Below, piece by piece: positions 25,778 to 35,364 of a stretch of DNA of 64,000 nucleotides; within the stretch, counting starts at the first letter, position 1, and each line of letters starts with the position of its first letter. Under the pieces are notes generated by a model that was not told the origin of the DNA, ran no database searches, and saw nothing but the letters and a program-made list of their open reading frames with translations. Source of the DNA: an uncultured Lachnospiraceae bacterium (GTDB lineage Bacteria > Bacillota > Clostridia > Lachnospirales > Lachnospiraceae); NCBI GenBank assembly GCA_902780405.1, contig CACZFI010000003.1:186001-250000 (forward strand), read 5' to 3'. A program made the position numbers and the translations under genes.

Positions 25778-28700
25778 TCTTCTTGTGACTCGATTTTCGG
25801 TTTCTTTTCCTTCGGTTTCTTCTTTCCCTCATGCAGTAAAATCCCGAAGAAAATCGCCGAGAGCAGGGACACAAGCATACCCTGATACAGGCCGTGCGGC
25901 GTGTAAACCATCTTCACCGCGTGAAGCCCCTTCTCCATGTCGATTCCGATAAAACTCTCTCCGAAGGCGTAGTACTCCGCCGGATGCTCGTCCACGTACA
26001 CCTTCCATCCCTTGTCATAGGGAACCGAGGTAAATAGTGTCGCATCCGCCGGCATTTCTATCGTACCCTCGATGTAGCCGTCCTTGAACTCCGTCACATT
26101 CATCTGATGCGCCGCAAGCTTCCTGTAGGTCGCCTCATACAGATTCCTGTCGAAGGTCGCAAGCTCAAAATGTGCAACCTCCGGATGCGTGTCCATATTC
26201 TTGTAGATCAGTTCCGCCGTGACATGATCGCCCTCCGCAAGTTCTCCGAGGTGGAAGATCGAGATCTGGTAGCGGTCCTGCGTGATACTCTTTCCGTTGA
26301 TGGAAAATGCGATCTCGGTCACATCGTTTCCGCGGCAGTTGATATAGTAATCTCCCGGCACATCGATATCAAACTCCGTGACAAAGCTGCAGGTGCCGTT
26401 CTTCTTCGCCCGCACGCGCGGATGCATCACGTCTCCCGCAAGTTCCATCCCGTCGCTCGTGTTGTAGCAGGTGGGATACTGCAGGGTGAAGAAGTAGGGA
26501 AGTCTGGTCATCATATTGGCCAGCTCCTGCTGCTTGATCAGCGGCGTATTGCCCTCTCTGTTCCAGTGCTTTGCATGCGCATCGACGGCAAATGCGATCG
26601 AGAGTGGATAGGGATTCTCGTGGATCTCGATCCCCTCCTTCTCCGCAACCGGTGTGAAATCATAGATGTCCACGTCGTTCTTTCGTTTGAAGAGATAGCG
26701 CACACCCAGGATCGAGTTGGTAAACGGTGTCGCGCCGCGATATAAAAACTCATTGGCGCCGGTGTAAAATCCGAGACGGCCCATCACCGTGACGGAGTTT
26801 CCGAGCACCGTGGAGTTGAAGGTCGAGATACTCGGCAGCTGCTGCCAGGTCGCCTCGTCCAGGATATCATAGTTCATAAGCTCCGCGCGGTAGAAGGTTG
26901 CACCCTCCGCGGAAGCAAGCTGCTTCATCTCCCGGCGTGCCTCACGCATCTGCGCCTCGGCCGTGTAGGCCTTTCCCAAAGTCGCGTAGCCGTTCTCGCA
27001 GAATCCGCTTATGGCGCTCGTCATGATCTCCACCACACAAAAGGCGGATATGGCGATCCTGTAAGCCTTCTTCGGCATCCAGCCCTTGTTTCCGACCACC
27101 ATCAATGCGCCGTAGACGATGATCACCAGAAGCGATGCGGTGAATGCAAGCTTCGTCACATTGCCTTTTTCGATCAGCTTGCAGGCAACCACAAAGCCCG
27201 ATGCAAGCGCCGCGCCGATCATCGCGACGATACCCTTGGCATTCTCGTCCCGGAGCACATCGTACGCCGTATAAAGGAGCACAAAGGCGAGCAGGTAGGT
27301 GAAGCGGTTCGGGATTCCGTACTGGTTGTGGAAACCGTGCCAGATATAGTTTAACAGCTCTTCATTTGTGGAAACGAGCAGGAAGGCCACCAGAAGCACG
27401 CGGCGGATCCTTACAAAGATTCCGTCTCCCTTGTAGAAGAGATAGCAAAAGATCGTGATGATGGCGAGCATACCGCAGTAGAGATTGGCTCCGCCGTCAA
27501 AGATCTGGTTTGTGATCGGGTCCGTCAGGAAGAGGAACTGCTTTAACAGCGCGAAAATGTTTCCGTACCAGGCATGCTTCGGCAGCTCCATATGTCCGGC
27601 CGCCGTGGCCATAATGCCGTAGTATGCGGGAAGCAGGGCAAATGCCGCAAGCCCGCCGCCAAGCAGCGATCCCATGAAGAAACGAAGCGTTCCCCGCGCC
27701 CATTTGACGGGCTTTCCGTAGGGGTACACCAGATACCAGAGCACCATGAAGATGCAGATGGTGAATCCGATGTAGTAGTTACAATAGAGTGCATAGGCCA
27801 AGGCCAGCACGTAGAGCTTCATATCCTTTTCTTCCACAAGCTTCTCGAAGCCGAGGATGATCAAAGGAAGCACCATCACGCAGTCAAACCACATGATGTT
27901 CCAGTAGTATCCCACCGCGTAATTGGACAGTCCGTAGGCCACGGAAAGTCCCACCGCAAGGAGGTTCTGACGGTTTTCGGGCACGCCCTCCGCGCGCTCT
28001 TTTGCATTTCTGTGGCGTGTGAGCAAGACTGCCATAAACGCTGCCGAAAGCGCCAGTTTAAGGAGCATGATGCCGGATGCCACACCCGGGATCAGCCGCT
28101 TCGGGAAGAGCAGGAAGATAAAGTTGAAGGGACTGTTCAGATAATAGGAAGAAAGCCCCATAAAGTTGCTGCCGAGCGCCACGTTCCATGTGTAAAAGAG
28201 GCTTCGCTCATGTAAAAGTTTGTCCCGGAACTCCGCAAAGAAGGGCAGGTACTGATGCACGCTGTCCACCAGCGTCAGAGAATGATTGGCGATGGGCCAC
28301 ACCTTCTGCACGATGAAGATGATCACTGAGACCACAAAGACGATCAAAAAGGAAAGCCATACCGCATAGTTCTCGAAGACGCGCTCGGTGAAGGACTTCT
28401 TCTTGTCGCGGAAGACAAAGAGTTTGGAGAAGACGTAGTTCACCACGATCACGACAAACTGTACGAACAGCTTTGCCACAAATTCATGCATCAAAAAACT
28501 GTCGCAGAGGATGGCGACGCCCAAAATCTCCACGCCCATGGCGAGGATCCTGGCGCCGATGAAGCTGATAAACTCCTCCACCGCGGCAGCAAATGTCTTC
28601 TTTTTGCTTCGGAAGACGAACCATTTATTGACCACATACGCAAACAAGATTGCCACGATAATGGCAATCAGGTTTGCAAGGTTTCTGCCGGTGTCCGTAA

Positions 28701-28809
28701 GAATACGGAGCACCGCAAAAACCACAAGATTCACAAAGGTGGTGGCTCCGCCCGCGATCAGGTATCTGACCTTTTCATTTGCAAGGAGCCGGTTTACAAG
28801 TGTTAGCAT
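25774..28809 (-). CDS. GtrA flippase domain fused to YfhO-family membrane protein
   Basis: A 1011-residue polytopic protein. Residues 1-140 are a complete GtrA domain with four transmembrane helices (VRYLIAGGATTFVNLVVFAV; AYVVNKWFVFRSKK; VVNYVFSKLFVFRDKKKS). From about 150 on there is a YfhO/GT-C-type membrane protein with LVDSVHQYLPFFAEF at the first external loop (acidic residue typical of GT-C enzymes), about 12 more helices and a large C-terminal beta-rich external part (about 640-980). GtrA proteins translocate undecaprenyl-phosphate-linked sugars, and YfhO-type proteins use them to decorate wall polymers. The fusion therefore joins flipping and transfer in one chain. It starts 2 bases after the GH9 stop. 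Confidence 0.87.
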   Translation of the reverse strand: MLTLVNRLLANEKVRYLIAGGATTFVNLVVFAVLRILTDTGRNLANLIAIIVAILFAYVVNKWFVFRSKKKTFAAAVEEFISFIGARILAMGVEILGVAILCDSFLMHEFVAKLFVQFVVIVVNYVFSKLFVFRDKKKSFTERVFENYAVWLSFLIVFVVSVIIFIVQKVWPIANHSLTLVDSVHQYLPFFAEFRDKLLHERSLFYTWNVALGSNFMGLSSYYLNSPFNFIFLLFPKRLIPGVASGIMLLKLALSAAFMAVLLTRHRNAKERAEGVPENRQNLLAVGLSVAYGLSNYAVGYYWNIMWFDCVMVLPLIILGFEKLVEEKDMKLYVLALAYALYCNYYIGFTICIFMVLWYLVYPYGKPVKWARGTLRFFMGSLLGGGLAAFALLPAYYGIMATAAGHMELPKHAWYGNIFALLKQFLFLTDPITNQIFDGGANLYCGMLAIITIFCYLFYKGDGIFVRIRRVLLVAFLLVSTNEELLNYIWHGFHNQYGIPNRFTYLLAFVLLYTAYDVLRDENAKGIVAMIGAALASGFVVACKLIEKGNVTKLAFTASLLVIIVYGALMVVGNKGWMPKKAYRIAISAFCVVEIMTSAISGFCENGYATLGKAYTAEAQMREARREMKQLASAEGATFYRAELMNYDILDEATWQQLPSISTFNSTVLGNSVTVMGRLGFYTGANEFLYRGATPFTNSILGVRYLFKRKNDVDIYDFTPVAEKEGIEIHENPYPLSIAFAVDAHAKHWNREGNTPLIKQQELANMMTRLPYFFTLQYPTCYNTSDGMELAGDVMHPRVRAKKNGTCSFVTEFDIDVPGDYYINCRGNDVTEIAFSINGKSITQDRYQISIFHLGELAEGDHVTAELIYKNMDTHPEVAHFELATFDRNLYEATYRKLAAHQMNVTEFKDGYIEGTIEMPADATLFTSVPYDKGWKVYVDEHPAEYYAFGESFIGIDMEKGLHAVKMVYTPHGLYQGMLVSLLSAIFFGILLHEGKKKPKEKKPKIESQED

Positions 28810-28810
28810 T

Positions 28811-31096
28811 TTACTTTACATCGTCCGTAAGCAGATAGATGAGCGGTGAGTTCCAGTATACAGTCACCTCGTTACATGCGTAGCTCTGCTGGCTGTCTAC
28901 ATAGCAGAGTGCGGGAGGCATGCCGTACAATACCGCGTTGGCATAAGGGTCGTCGAGTCCGTTGTTCGGTCCGCCCACAAGCATACCGGGCACTGCCTTG
29001 CCTGCCACCTGGGAAGGTCTGTGGTGTACGTCGTTCGGTGTATGCTCGCCGTAGCCGGTCACATAGCAGTAAGCCGTACCGTTCACGCCGCAGATATAAT
29101 CGCGCTGGCGCTGTGCGTACTCATGATACTCCTCATTGCCGGTTAAGTTGTATGCAAAGAGGAAGAGCATGCCGTTATTGGCAACCGTCATATTACTTCC
29201 CCAGGGATAGCTCATACCGAAGCCCTGGTAGAATCCGTCTTCCTTGCACTTTCCGAGCAGTTTGTCCGTCTCTGCAAGAAGCAGCTCCTCAGCCTTCTTC
29301 TGGATCTCCGCATCCTCGCTTCTTCTCGCAAGGTCATAGAGTGCGTAGGTTCCGACATCGCCCCATCCGAGGCCCATGATCACGTCTTCGGAAAGTCCCG
29401 CTTTCACGGCATCCGCATACTTTGCGTCACCGGTTGCAAGATAGAGTTCTGCTGCCGCCCAAAGATCCTCGTCGGAGAGCTTCTTGTCGGGATACTCGCC
29501 GGTTACGATCTCCTCGGGGTTCTTGAATCCTTCCTTCGGCGCCTTCTCCATATAAGCATAAGCCTTCGCTGCCGCTGCGCCGTAAGCTTCCGCAGCCGCT
29601 GCGTCAAAGTCCTTGTAGAGTACGGAAGCGTAAGCCATCACTGCCGCAAAGTCCGCGGTTGCCGCGTAGGAGATGGGTGCAAGCACCATCTGGTCCTTCT
29701 CTTCTACCGCGGTGCAGGTGTCGGGGAAGTTGTAGCCCGTCACCTTGTGATATACGCCGCCCGATGCATCCTGCATCTTGAGCATCCAGTCAAGCTCGAA
29801 CTTCGCCTCGTCCAAAACATCTGGGATCTTGTTGCCGCTCTCGGGGATGCCGAGCGCGTCGTTGGTATAGTCAAAGTCTGCATAGGTAAGGAAGAGATCC
29901 GCAACCGTCTTCGCACCGGATACCACGTAACGTCCGTAGTCACCGGCGTCATGCCAGCCGCCTGTCACATCCACCTTCTTGCTCTCATCGCCGTATACGA
30001 TGGCCTTATCCGTATGGCAGGCCGCGTGTCCGAACTCGCCGGCGATATCGGAGGACACCTCCACGCCGCAGCGCTGCTTGTAAAGCATCAGTACAACATC
30101 CTTGTACATATCCTCATAGAGTCCGTCGCCGATGGAGAAATGATAGGAAGCACCCGAGGGCTTGGATACGATGTAGTATTCGCCGGGTGTCTTAAAGTCC
30201 GTGAAGTCTGCGCGGCGCACATTGGAGGAAACCGCCTTGTCGTAGAATACGGGCTCGTACTCGCCGACATACACTGTTTCATCCGTGGAGGCGTCCACGA
30301 TCTTAAACTTCGCATCCTCCGCATCCGTGGTGATCACCGTCTTCTTGTCGTCCGGTGCATAACCGATCTGGTTGACCTTCACCTTGTTGGGGATGGGGGT
30401 TGCCGTGATCTGCTCCGCATTGGAACTGTCGGTCACAAAGAGGGAGATATTGTCCACGATCACCTTGTGCTCGGGCAGATCCTTGCTGTCATCTACCGCA
30501 CCCATGTTAAATACGAAACGGGGTGCCGGATCGGAATTGTCTTCCATGGTGAATTCCTTGGTGATGGTCTGCACATCGGGTCCGATCTTGATATGATCGC
30601 TGGCATACGCATGATAGTCACCGCCGTTAAGCTGCACGCGCCACTCGATGCTTCTCTCCACCGTACAGGAGATGTCGAAGCTTATGGTGTAGACACAGCC
30701 GTGCGCCATGGTGAATCCGTCATAGTACATCTGGTTGCTGTGCTCTAAAGATCCTGTCTTCTTGATGTCCGCAACCAAGGCGTCGTTCTCGCCGGCAATG
30801 GTAAAATCTCCGCCGTTGATATAGGTGGAAAACCCGGTGATGTCGTCATCATCGAAGGTAAGTCCCATCGCGTCGTCACCCTCAACAGTGGTGAAACGGT
30901 TGTCCTCCTCGATCACGACCTCCGTCGTACTCCAGTCGCCGTCATCCTCAACGGGAGTTGCCGCAACCGCCTCTGTCTCGCTTGCGTCGGAAGCCGTTGC
31001 CTTCTTCTCATCCTTGCCGTCCGCCTTGCCGCAGCCCGCCATGGAAAGCGCCATCGCGCCGGCTAAAACCAGACATTGCCATCTCTTTCTTCTCAT
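28811..31096 (-). CDS. Glycoside hydrolase family 9 lipoprotein
   Basis: 761 residues from MRRKRWQCLV, with AAGGAGG upstream; a longer frame would begin inside the hisA-like gene. Lipobox SMAGC (Cys22). After an acidic linker come a carbohydrate-binding jelly-roll domain (about 70-230), a CelD_N immunoglobulin-like domain (about 237-322, NKVKVNQIGYAPDDKK) and a GH9 catalytic barrel with GGWHDAGDYGRYV (about 380-391, general base Asp pair), VHHRPS and the C-terminal ...YACNEVTVYWNSPLIYL carrying the acid Glu. GH9 enzymes cut beta-1,4-glucans. Membrane anchoring and the YfhO neighbour leave open a role on an own surface glycan. Confidence 0.92.
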   Translation of the reverse strand: MRRKRWQCLVLAGAMALSMAGCGKADGKDEKKATASDASETEAVAATPVEDDGDWSTTEVVIEEDNRFTTVEGDDAMGLTFDDDDITGFSTYINGGDFTIAGENDALVADIKKTGSLEHSNQMYYDGFTMAHGCVYTISFDISCTVERSIEWRVQLNGGDYHAYASDHIKIGPDVQTITKEFTMEDNSDPAPRFVFNMGAVDDSKDLPEHKVIVDNISLFVTDSSNAEQITATPIPNKVKVNQIGYAPDDKKTVITTDAEDAKFKIVDASTDETVYVGEYEPVFYDKAVSSNVRRADFTDFKTPGEYYIVSKPSGASYHFSIGDGLYEDMYKDVVLMLYKQRCGVEVSSDIAGEFGHAACHTDKAIVYGDESKKVDVTGGWHDAGDYGRYVVSGAKTVADLFLTYADFDYTNDALGIPESGNKIPDVLDEAKFELDWMLKMQDASGGVYHKVTGYNFPDTCTAVEEKDQMVLAPISYAATADFAAVMAYASVLYKDFDAAAAEAYGAAAAKAYAYMEKAPKEGFKNPEEIVTGEYPDKKLSDEDLWAAAELYLATGDAKYADAVKAGLSEDVIMGLGWGDVGTYALYDLARRSEDAEIQKKAEELLLAETDKLLGKCKEDGFYQGFGMSYPWGSNMTVANNGMLFLFAYNLTGNEEYHEYAQRQRDYICGVNGTAYCYVTGYGEHTPNDVHHRPSQVAGKAVPGMLVGGPNNGLDDPYANAVLYGMPPALCYVDSQQSYACNEVTVYWNSPLIYLLTDDVK

Positions 31097-31097
31097 G

Positions 31098-31877
31098 TTA
31101 CTCCTCCTTAATGAATCTAAGTACTTCCCCAAAATCAAGTGTTCCTCCGAACAGGGACAGAGCACTTCCGATGGTGACATCGAGTCGTCCTCCTCCCGCA
31201 TCGCGGATCACGCGCAAATCTTCCATACTGTGGACACCGCCCGCATAGGTGACGGGGATGCCGGTAAATGTACCGAGCAGCCGCACCAGTTCGGTGTCAA
31301 TGCCTGCAGACTTTCCTTCCACGTCCACGCCGTGCACCAGAAACTCATCGCAGTATTCGGAAAGCCCGGACAGCGTCTCAAGGTTCACCTCGGTCTCGGT
31401 GAAGGTCTGCCAGCGGTCCGTAACGATATAATACTTCCCGTCCTTCTTCCTGCAGCTTAGGTCGAGGATCAGCCGCTTTCTGCCGACGGCCGCAACCATC
31501 GCCGCAAGACGCTCCATATCGACACGTCCCTCCCGAAAAACGTAGGACGTCACGATCACATGGGATGCGCCCATCCGGATGAATTCCGGCGCCGTCTCCG
31601 CCGTCACACCTCCGCCCACAGCCAGGCCGCCCGGGTAGGCCGATAGCGCCTTCCTTGCTTCGTTAAGATCCGCTTCATAGTAAGGACTGTCTAATGCATT
31701 AAGCAAAATCACATGTCCGCCCGGCAGATTTTTCTCCCTGTACAGGCTTCCGTAGTAGGAAGCATCCGCATCGGATACGAAGTTATCGGTGGCTGTATCG
31801 CCCGCATCGGACAGGCTTCCGCCGACGATCTGTTTTACTTTTCCGTTATGGATATCGATACAGGGTCGAAACCTCAA
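31098..31877 (-). CDS. HisA-like isomerase, eukaryotic (HIS6) type
   Basis: 259 residues starting at a TTG codon (LRFRPCIDIHNGKVKQIVGG). The TTG is chosen because GGAAG lies 7 bases upstream and because the promoter -10 ends at 31914, which excludes the earlier in-frame start at 31913. The protein is a (beta/alpha)8 barrel like fungal and plant 5'-ProFAR isomerase: LAVGGGVTAETAPEFI, LILDLSCRKKDGKYY, EFLVHGVDVEGKSAGID and VTYAGGVHSMEDL. In His biosynthesis it opens the ribose of ProFAR. No other his gene is adjacent; the cotranscribed next gene is the GH9 lipoprotein, one base downstream. Confidence 0.85.
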   Translation of the reverse strand: MRFRPCIDIHNGKVKQIVGGSLSDAGDTATDNFVSDADASYYGSLYREKNLPGGHVILLNALDSPYYEADLNEARKALSAYPGGLAVGGGVTAETAPEFIRMGASHVIVTSYVFREGRVDMERLAAMVAAVGRKRLILDLSCRKKDGKYYIVTDRWQTFTETEVNLETLSGLSEYCDEFLVHGVDVEGKSAGIDTELVRLLGTFTGIPVTYAGGVHSMEDLRVIRDAGGGRLDVTIGSALSLFGGTLDFGEVLRFIKEE

Positions 31878-31913
31878 GTCAAGTCTTCCTTTCTTTACCG
31901 CAAAATCAGACAA

Positions 31914-31954
31914 ATTGTACCATAATTGACACCTTAATTCAATTCATATATACT
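31914..31954. promoter_or_regulatory. Overlapping divergent promoters, hisA-like operon and AAA gene
   Basis: Minus: -35 TTGAAT (31942-31937), 17 bases, -10 TACAAT (31919-31914). Plus: -35 TTGACA (31926-31931), 17 bases, -10 TATACT (31949-31954). The two promoters interleave, so each covers the other's spacer and they should compete for polymerase. Confidence 0.75.
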
Positions 31955-32004
31955 TACGAAGTATGGGTCTTTAAGCAACTTCAGTGGGGAAAGGAGTCAT
32001 CAAA

Positions 32005-33507
32005 ATGAACATGTCACTCAGTCAAAGCATCAATGACTGCTATATGTACGGCGAGATTATACAACAGCAGGGATTTGCGCCGAAGTCCAACATCACCATG
32101 CGGGAGATGATCCGTTTCGATCTCCTCCAGTTTCTGGTGTATCTCTTAGATACGGGTGACGGAAATATGTACCCCGAGATTTCCTTTATCCAGCGCTATC
32201 TCATGCAGTATTTCACCCAGAGTTCCATCATGAAATTCAAGTACGAGCGTACCGCGGACGCGAAGTTCGGCACCACTGTACCCCGTTCTTTCACTTATTT
32301 TGCACAGGCGGATCTCTCCGGAAAGTCCGCATACACCACCAAGGGCTTCTCCAAGTCGAGAAACCTCTACAACCTCTACTGCGAGATCGGCCAGGAGTTC
32401 ATCTCCTGCGACAGCGGCATCACCGAGGAAGAGTTGAAGAAGCTCACGGAGTACACCGGCGTCATCGAAGAGTACTTGAGAAAGCACAAGCTCTTTGAGC
32501 CCGGCAACGGCCCCATCCCCGGAAGCGGCAAGAACATCGCGCCCGGCACCCCCGCAGGCAAGAAGGAAGAAGATAAGAAACCCGGCGGAACCGCCACGGC
32601 AGGCAAGAACATCGTCGGCACCACGGCAGACGACGCGAAGGCAGCCATGGAAGCCATGAAGGGCACTCTGAACAAGAACGAGGTTCCGGAAGAGGAGATC
32701 ACCCTCGAAGAGGTGATGGCAGAGTTAAATGCATTGACCGGTTTGGACGAGGTGAAGAAGGACATCAAGAGCCTGATCAACCTCTTAAAGGTGAAGAAGC
32801 TCCGCGAAGAGCGCGATATGAAACAGCCTTCCATCTCCCTCCACATGGTATTCTCCGGCAATCCCGGTACCGGTAAGACCACCGTCGCAAGACTCCTTGC
32901 GAAGATCTACCGCTGCCTCGGCGTACTTCCCTCGGGACAGCTCGTGGAAGTCGACCGCTCGGGACTGGTGGAAGGATATGTGGGACAGACCGCGATCAAG
33001 ACCAAGGAGGTCGTGGAAAGCGCATTAGGCGGCGTCCTCTTTATCGATGAGGCCTACACACTTACCTCCGGCAAGGACGGCAAGGACTTCGGACAGGAAG
33101 CCGTAGATACGCTCCTCAAGCTGATGGAGGACAACCGCGACAACCTGATCGTCATCGTGGCCGGCTACACCGAGCTGATGCAGGAGTTCGTAGACAGCAA
33201 CCCCGGTCTTCGCTCACGTTTCAACAAGTACATTTTTTTCGAGGATTACACCGGAGACCAGCTCTTCGATATCTTCATGAATATGTGTAAGAAGCAGGAA
33301 TACATGCCCAACGATGCGGGCAAGAAATACGTGAAGGAGTACCTTGACAACAAGGCCGCACATCACGACGAAAATTTTGCGAACGCCCGCGAGGTTCGAA
33401 ACTACCTCGAGCGCTCCATCTCCCGCCAGGCAAGCCGCATTGTCACCTTGAAGAATGTATCCGATACGCAATTAAAAACCCTGACCAAGGCAGACCTTAC
33501 GGAGTAG
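32005..33507 (+). CDS. AAA ATPase, CbxX/CfxQ (SpoVK) family
   Basis: 500 residues from [18 protein letters not shown] is 8 bases upstream, and an in-frame GTG further upstream overlaps that site. The first 150 residues form a helical domain of unknown type, followed by a Pro/Gly/Lys/Ala-rich linker (about 165-215). The AAA core then has Walker [19 protein letters not shown] (about 290-307), Walker [13 protein letters not shown], sensor [11 protein letters not shown] and arginine finger in [14 protein letters not shown]. CbxX/CfxQ proteins remodel or activate partner proteins. No Rubisco or sporulation neighbour is present, so the client is unknown. Confidence 0.88.
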   Translation: MNMSLSQSINDCYMYGEIIQQQGFAPKSNITMREMIRFDLLQFLVYLLDTGDGNMYPEISFIQRYLMQYFTQSSIMKFKYERTADAKFGTTVPRSFTYFAQADLSGKSAYTTKGFSKSRNLYNLYCEIGQEFISCDSGITEEELKKLTEYTGVIEEYLRKHKLFEPGNGPIPGSGKNIAPGTPAGKKEEDKKPGGTATAGKNIVGTTADDAKAAMEAMKGTLNKNEVPEEEITLEEVMAELNALTGLDEVKKDIKSLINLLKVKKLREERDMKQPSISLHMVFSGNPGTGKTTVARLLAKIYRCLGVLPSGQLVEVDRSGLVEGYVGQTAIKTKEVVESALGGVLFIDEAYTLTSGKDGKDFGQEAVDTLLKLMEDNRDNLIVIVAGYTELMQEFVDSNPGLRSRFNKYIFFEDYTGDQLFDIFMNMCKKQEYMPNDAGKKYVKEYLDNKAAHHDENFANAREVRNYLERSISRQASRIVTLKNVSDTQLKTLTKADLTE

Positions 33508-33520
33508 CCATCAATCAGGG

Positions 33521-35347
33521 TCATAAGGAAAACGGATTTCCTTTTCGATTGAAATTCGTATTATAGAAAGGGTCACCTCTTTGTACCACTGCTGTCCACA
33601 GCACGTCGAAGAGGTCCTTTTCTTTTTTGCGCTGTTTTAAAAGCTCGTCGGCGCTCTTTTCTCTGTCCTCTCCTCTCGGTGTACCCTTGTGCAGATACCA
33701 GCCCGCATCGGCTGCGCAGGTTATAAGCATCCCCTGTTCTCCGGCCCTGAGGCAAAAGTCGATATCGGAGTACTCCGTGGTAAATTTCTCGGAGAATCCG
33801 CCAAGCCTTGCAAATGCCTCGCGCTTGATCATCATACATGCACAGGAAACCGCGCTGTAATTGCCGTTGCTTAGGTTGTGCATCCGGTAGCCGAACTCAC
33901 CGCGGCGGATGCCCTTGTAAAGATGCGTATAGGAGTCGCCCACGCCGACAGCCACGCCCTCGCTCGCGATCACCTCGCGGTCGTTATAGAGCGTCGCGCC
34001 CACGATGGACACCTCGGGCCGCATACAGTTGCCGAGCATCTCTCCGATGGCTGTAGGGGTAAGGATCTCCACGTTCGGATCGAGAAACAGCAGATAGTCG
34101 CCCTTCGCATAGGAGACGCCGAAGTTCCGGACGCCCGAGATCTCGTTGTGGCCGATAAAATCCACCACCCGCATATTCTTTCGGATGCGCTCTAACTTGT
34201 GATAGAGCACCGAAAGCTCCGGGTCGTCGCCCGGATCTACCAGGACGATCTCAAAGTTGCTGTACCGTGCAAATTCATAGAGGGGACGGACACATTTTCT
34301 GATGAGGGAAATGTTCCCGCCGCCGGGTATGATGACGGAAACCAAAGGATTGCCCGGCGTGTCGTAGTTGCATTTGTAACTGCCCCAGGCCGTGCCGTAC
34401 TCGACCGTCGCCATCATCTGCTCTCTCGCAAGGTGTGCGGCCAGCGCCTTTCTGCCCACCTCACGCTGATACTCCCGCTTGTGTTCGTCCACCACCGAGG
34501 ATACGCCGTTGATCCTCCAGTGATAGAGCACCCGCGGTACATGCCGGATGCTTTTCGTCTTCTCGATCACGCGCAGGATGAAGTCATAATCCTCCGCACC
34601 GTCAAACTCCGAGTGAAAGCCGTCCACGGCGTCCGCCACCGTCCGCTTCACCAGGAGAAAGTTGTTGATATAGTTGTAGCTTCGGATCAGGTCGATGGAA
34701 AAATCCGGTTTAAACAGCGGGTCCTGATACCGCCTGCCGTCCTCCGTCATCTTGTCCTCGTCGGAATAGAGCACGTCGTAATGCTCCTCCTGCAAAGCGC
34801 TTACCATACAGTAGAGCGCGTCGGGCGTTAAGACGTCGTCGTGATCCAAAAGGGCAATGTACTCTCCCTCGCTCTCCTTCATGGCCACATTGGTATTCCC
34901 GGAGATGCCCATATTTTTGCCCATCAGATGGTAGTGGATGCGCTTGTCCCTGTCCTTGTAACCGAGGATGATGCGTTCCGCCTCTCCCACATAGATGGCA
35001 TCCTCCACCGCATCATTTGCGCGGCTTCCGTCCACCAGCTGCAGCTCCCAGTTGGAGTAGGTCTGCGCCAGAACCGATTCGATCATATCGCGCAGATAGA
35101 TCTCCGGCGTCATATAGACCGGCACCAGGATGCTGATCTTCGGCTCGTAGGCAAATTTCTTCTTCCGCTGCTCCGCCAGGACATCTTCCCCGGCCTCGTG
35201 CCTTTCGCGAAACCAGTCGTCGTACGCGGCGCCGATGCTGTTCATACGATAGCGGACTTTGGACATGATATCATTCAGACCACCCGATTTCATGTACCGG
35301 ATGCCCCGCTTCACTCTCTCTGCACTTTCCTTCAAAAAGTCTGCCAT
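33521..35347 (-). CDS. Large glycosyltransferase with two GT2 domains (first intact, second degenerate)
   Basis: 608 residues. Domain 1 (about 45-290) is canonical GT-A: KISILVPVYMTPEIYLRDMI, VDGSRANDAVE and EYIALLDHDDVLTPDAL with the DxDD metal site. Domain 2 (about 340-590) keeps the fold (VSVIIPGGGNISLIRKCV, IVLVDPGDDPEL, DYLLFLDPNVEIL) but the usual PNKD and NND are replaced. The end RGDPFYNTNFNR is shared with its upstream neighbour. Such double-GT2 proteins build rhamnan or galactan-type wall polymers. It is the last gene of the ddl-trk operon. Confidence 0.87.
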   Translation of the reverse strand: MADFLKESAERVKRGIRYMKSGGLNDIMSKVRYRMNSIGAAYDDWFRERHEAGEDVLAEQRKKKFAYEPKISILVPVYMTPEIYLRDMIESVLAQTYSNWELQLVDGSRANDAVEDAIYVGEAERIILGYKDRDKRIHYHLMGKNMGISGNTNVAMKESEGEYIALLDHDDVLTPDALYCMVSALQEEHYDVLYSDEDKMTEDGRRYQDPLFKPDFSIDLIRSYNYINNFLLVKRTVADAVDGFHSEFDGAEDYDFILRVIEKTKSIRHVPRVLYHWRINGVSSVVDEHKREYQREVGRKALAAHLAREQMMATVEYGTAWGSYKCNYDTPGNPLVSVIIPGGGNISLIRKCVRPLYEFARYSNFEIVLVDPGDDPELSVLYHKLERIRKNMRVVDFIGHNEISGVRNFGVSYAKGDYLLFLDPNVEILTPTAIGEMLGNCMRPEVSIVGATLYNDREVIASEGVAVGVGDSYTHLYKGIRRGEFGYRMHNLSNGNYSAVSCACMMIKREAFARLGGFSEKFTTEYSDIDFCLRAGEQGMLITCAADAGWYLHKGTPRGEDREKSADELLKQRKKEKDLFDVLWTAVVQRGDPFYNTNFNRKGNPFSL

Positions 35348-35364
35348 CGCGTCTTCCTTATCGT

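Noticed and set aside
29747..30748. Open frame of about 330 codons antisense to the GH9 gene
   Set aside because: No ribosome site or promoter, no recognisable motif; the opposite strand has a full GH9 enzyme.
33525..33544. Hairpin AAGGAAA/TTTCCTT after the AAA ATPase gene
   Set aside because: A+T-only short stem followed by just four T, inside the 3' end of the convergent gene; too weak to call a terminator.
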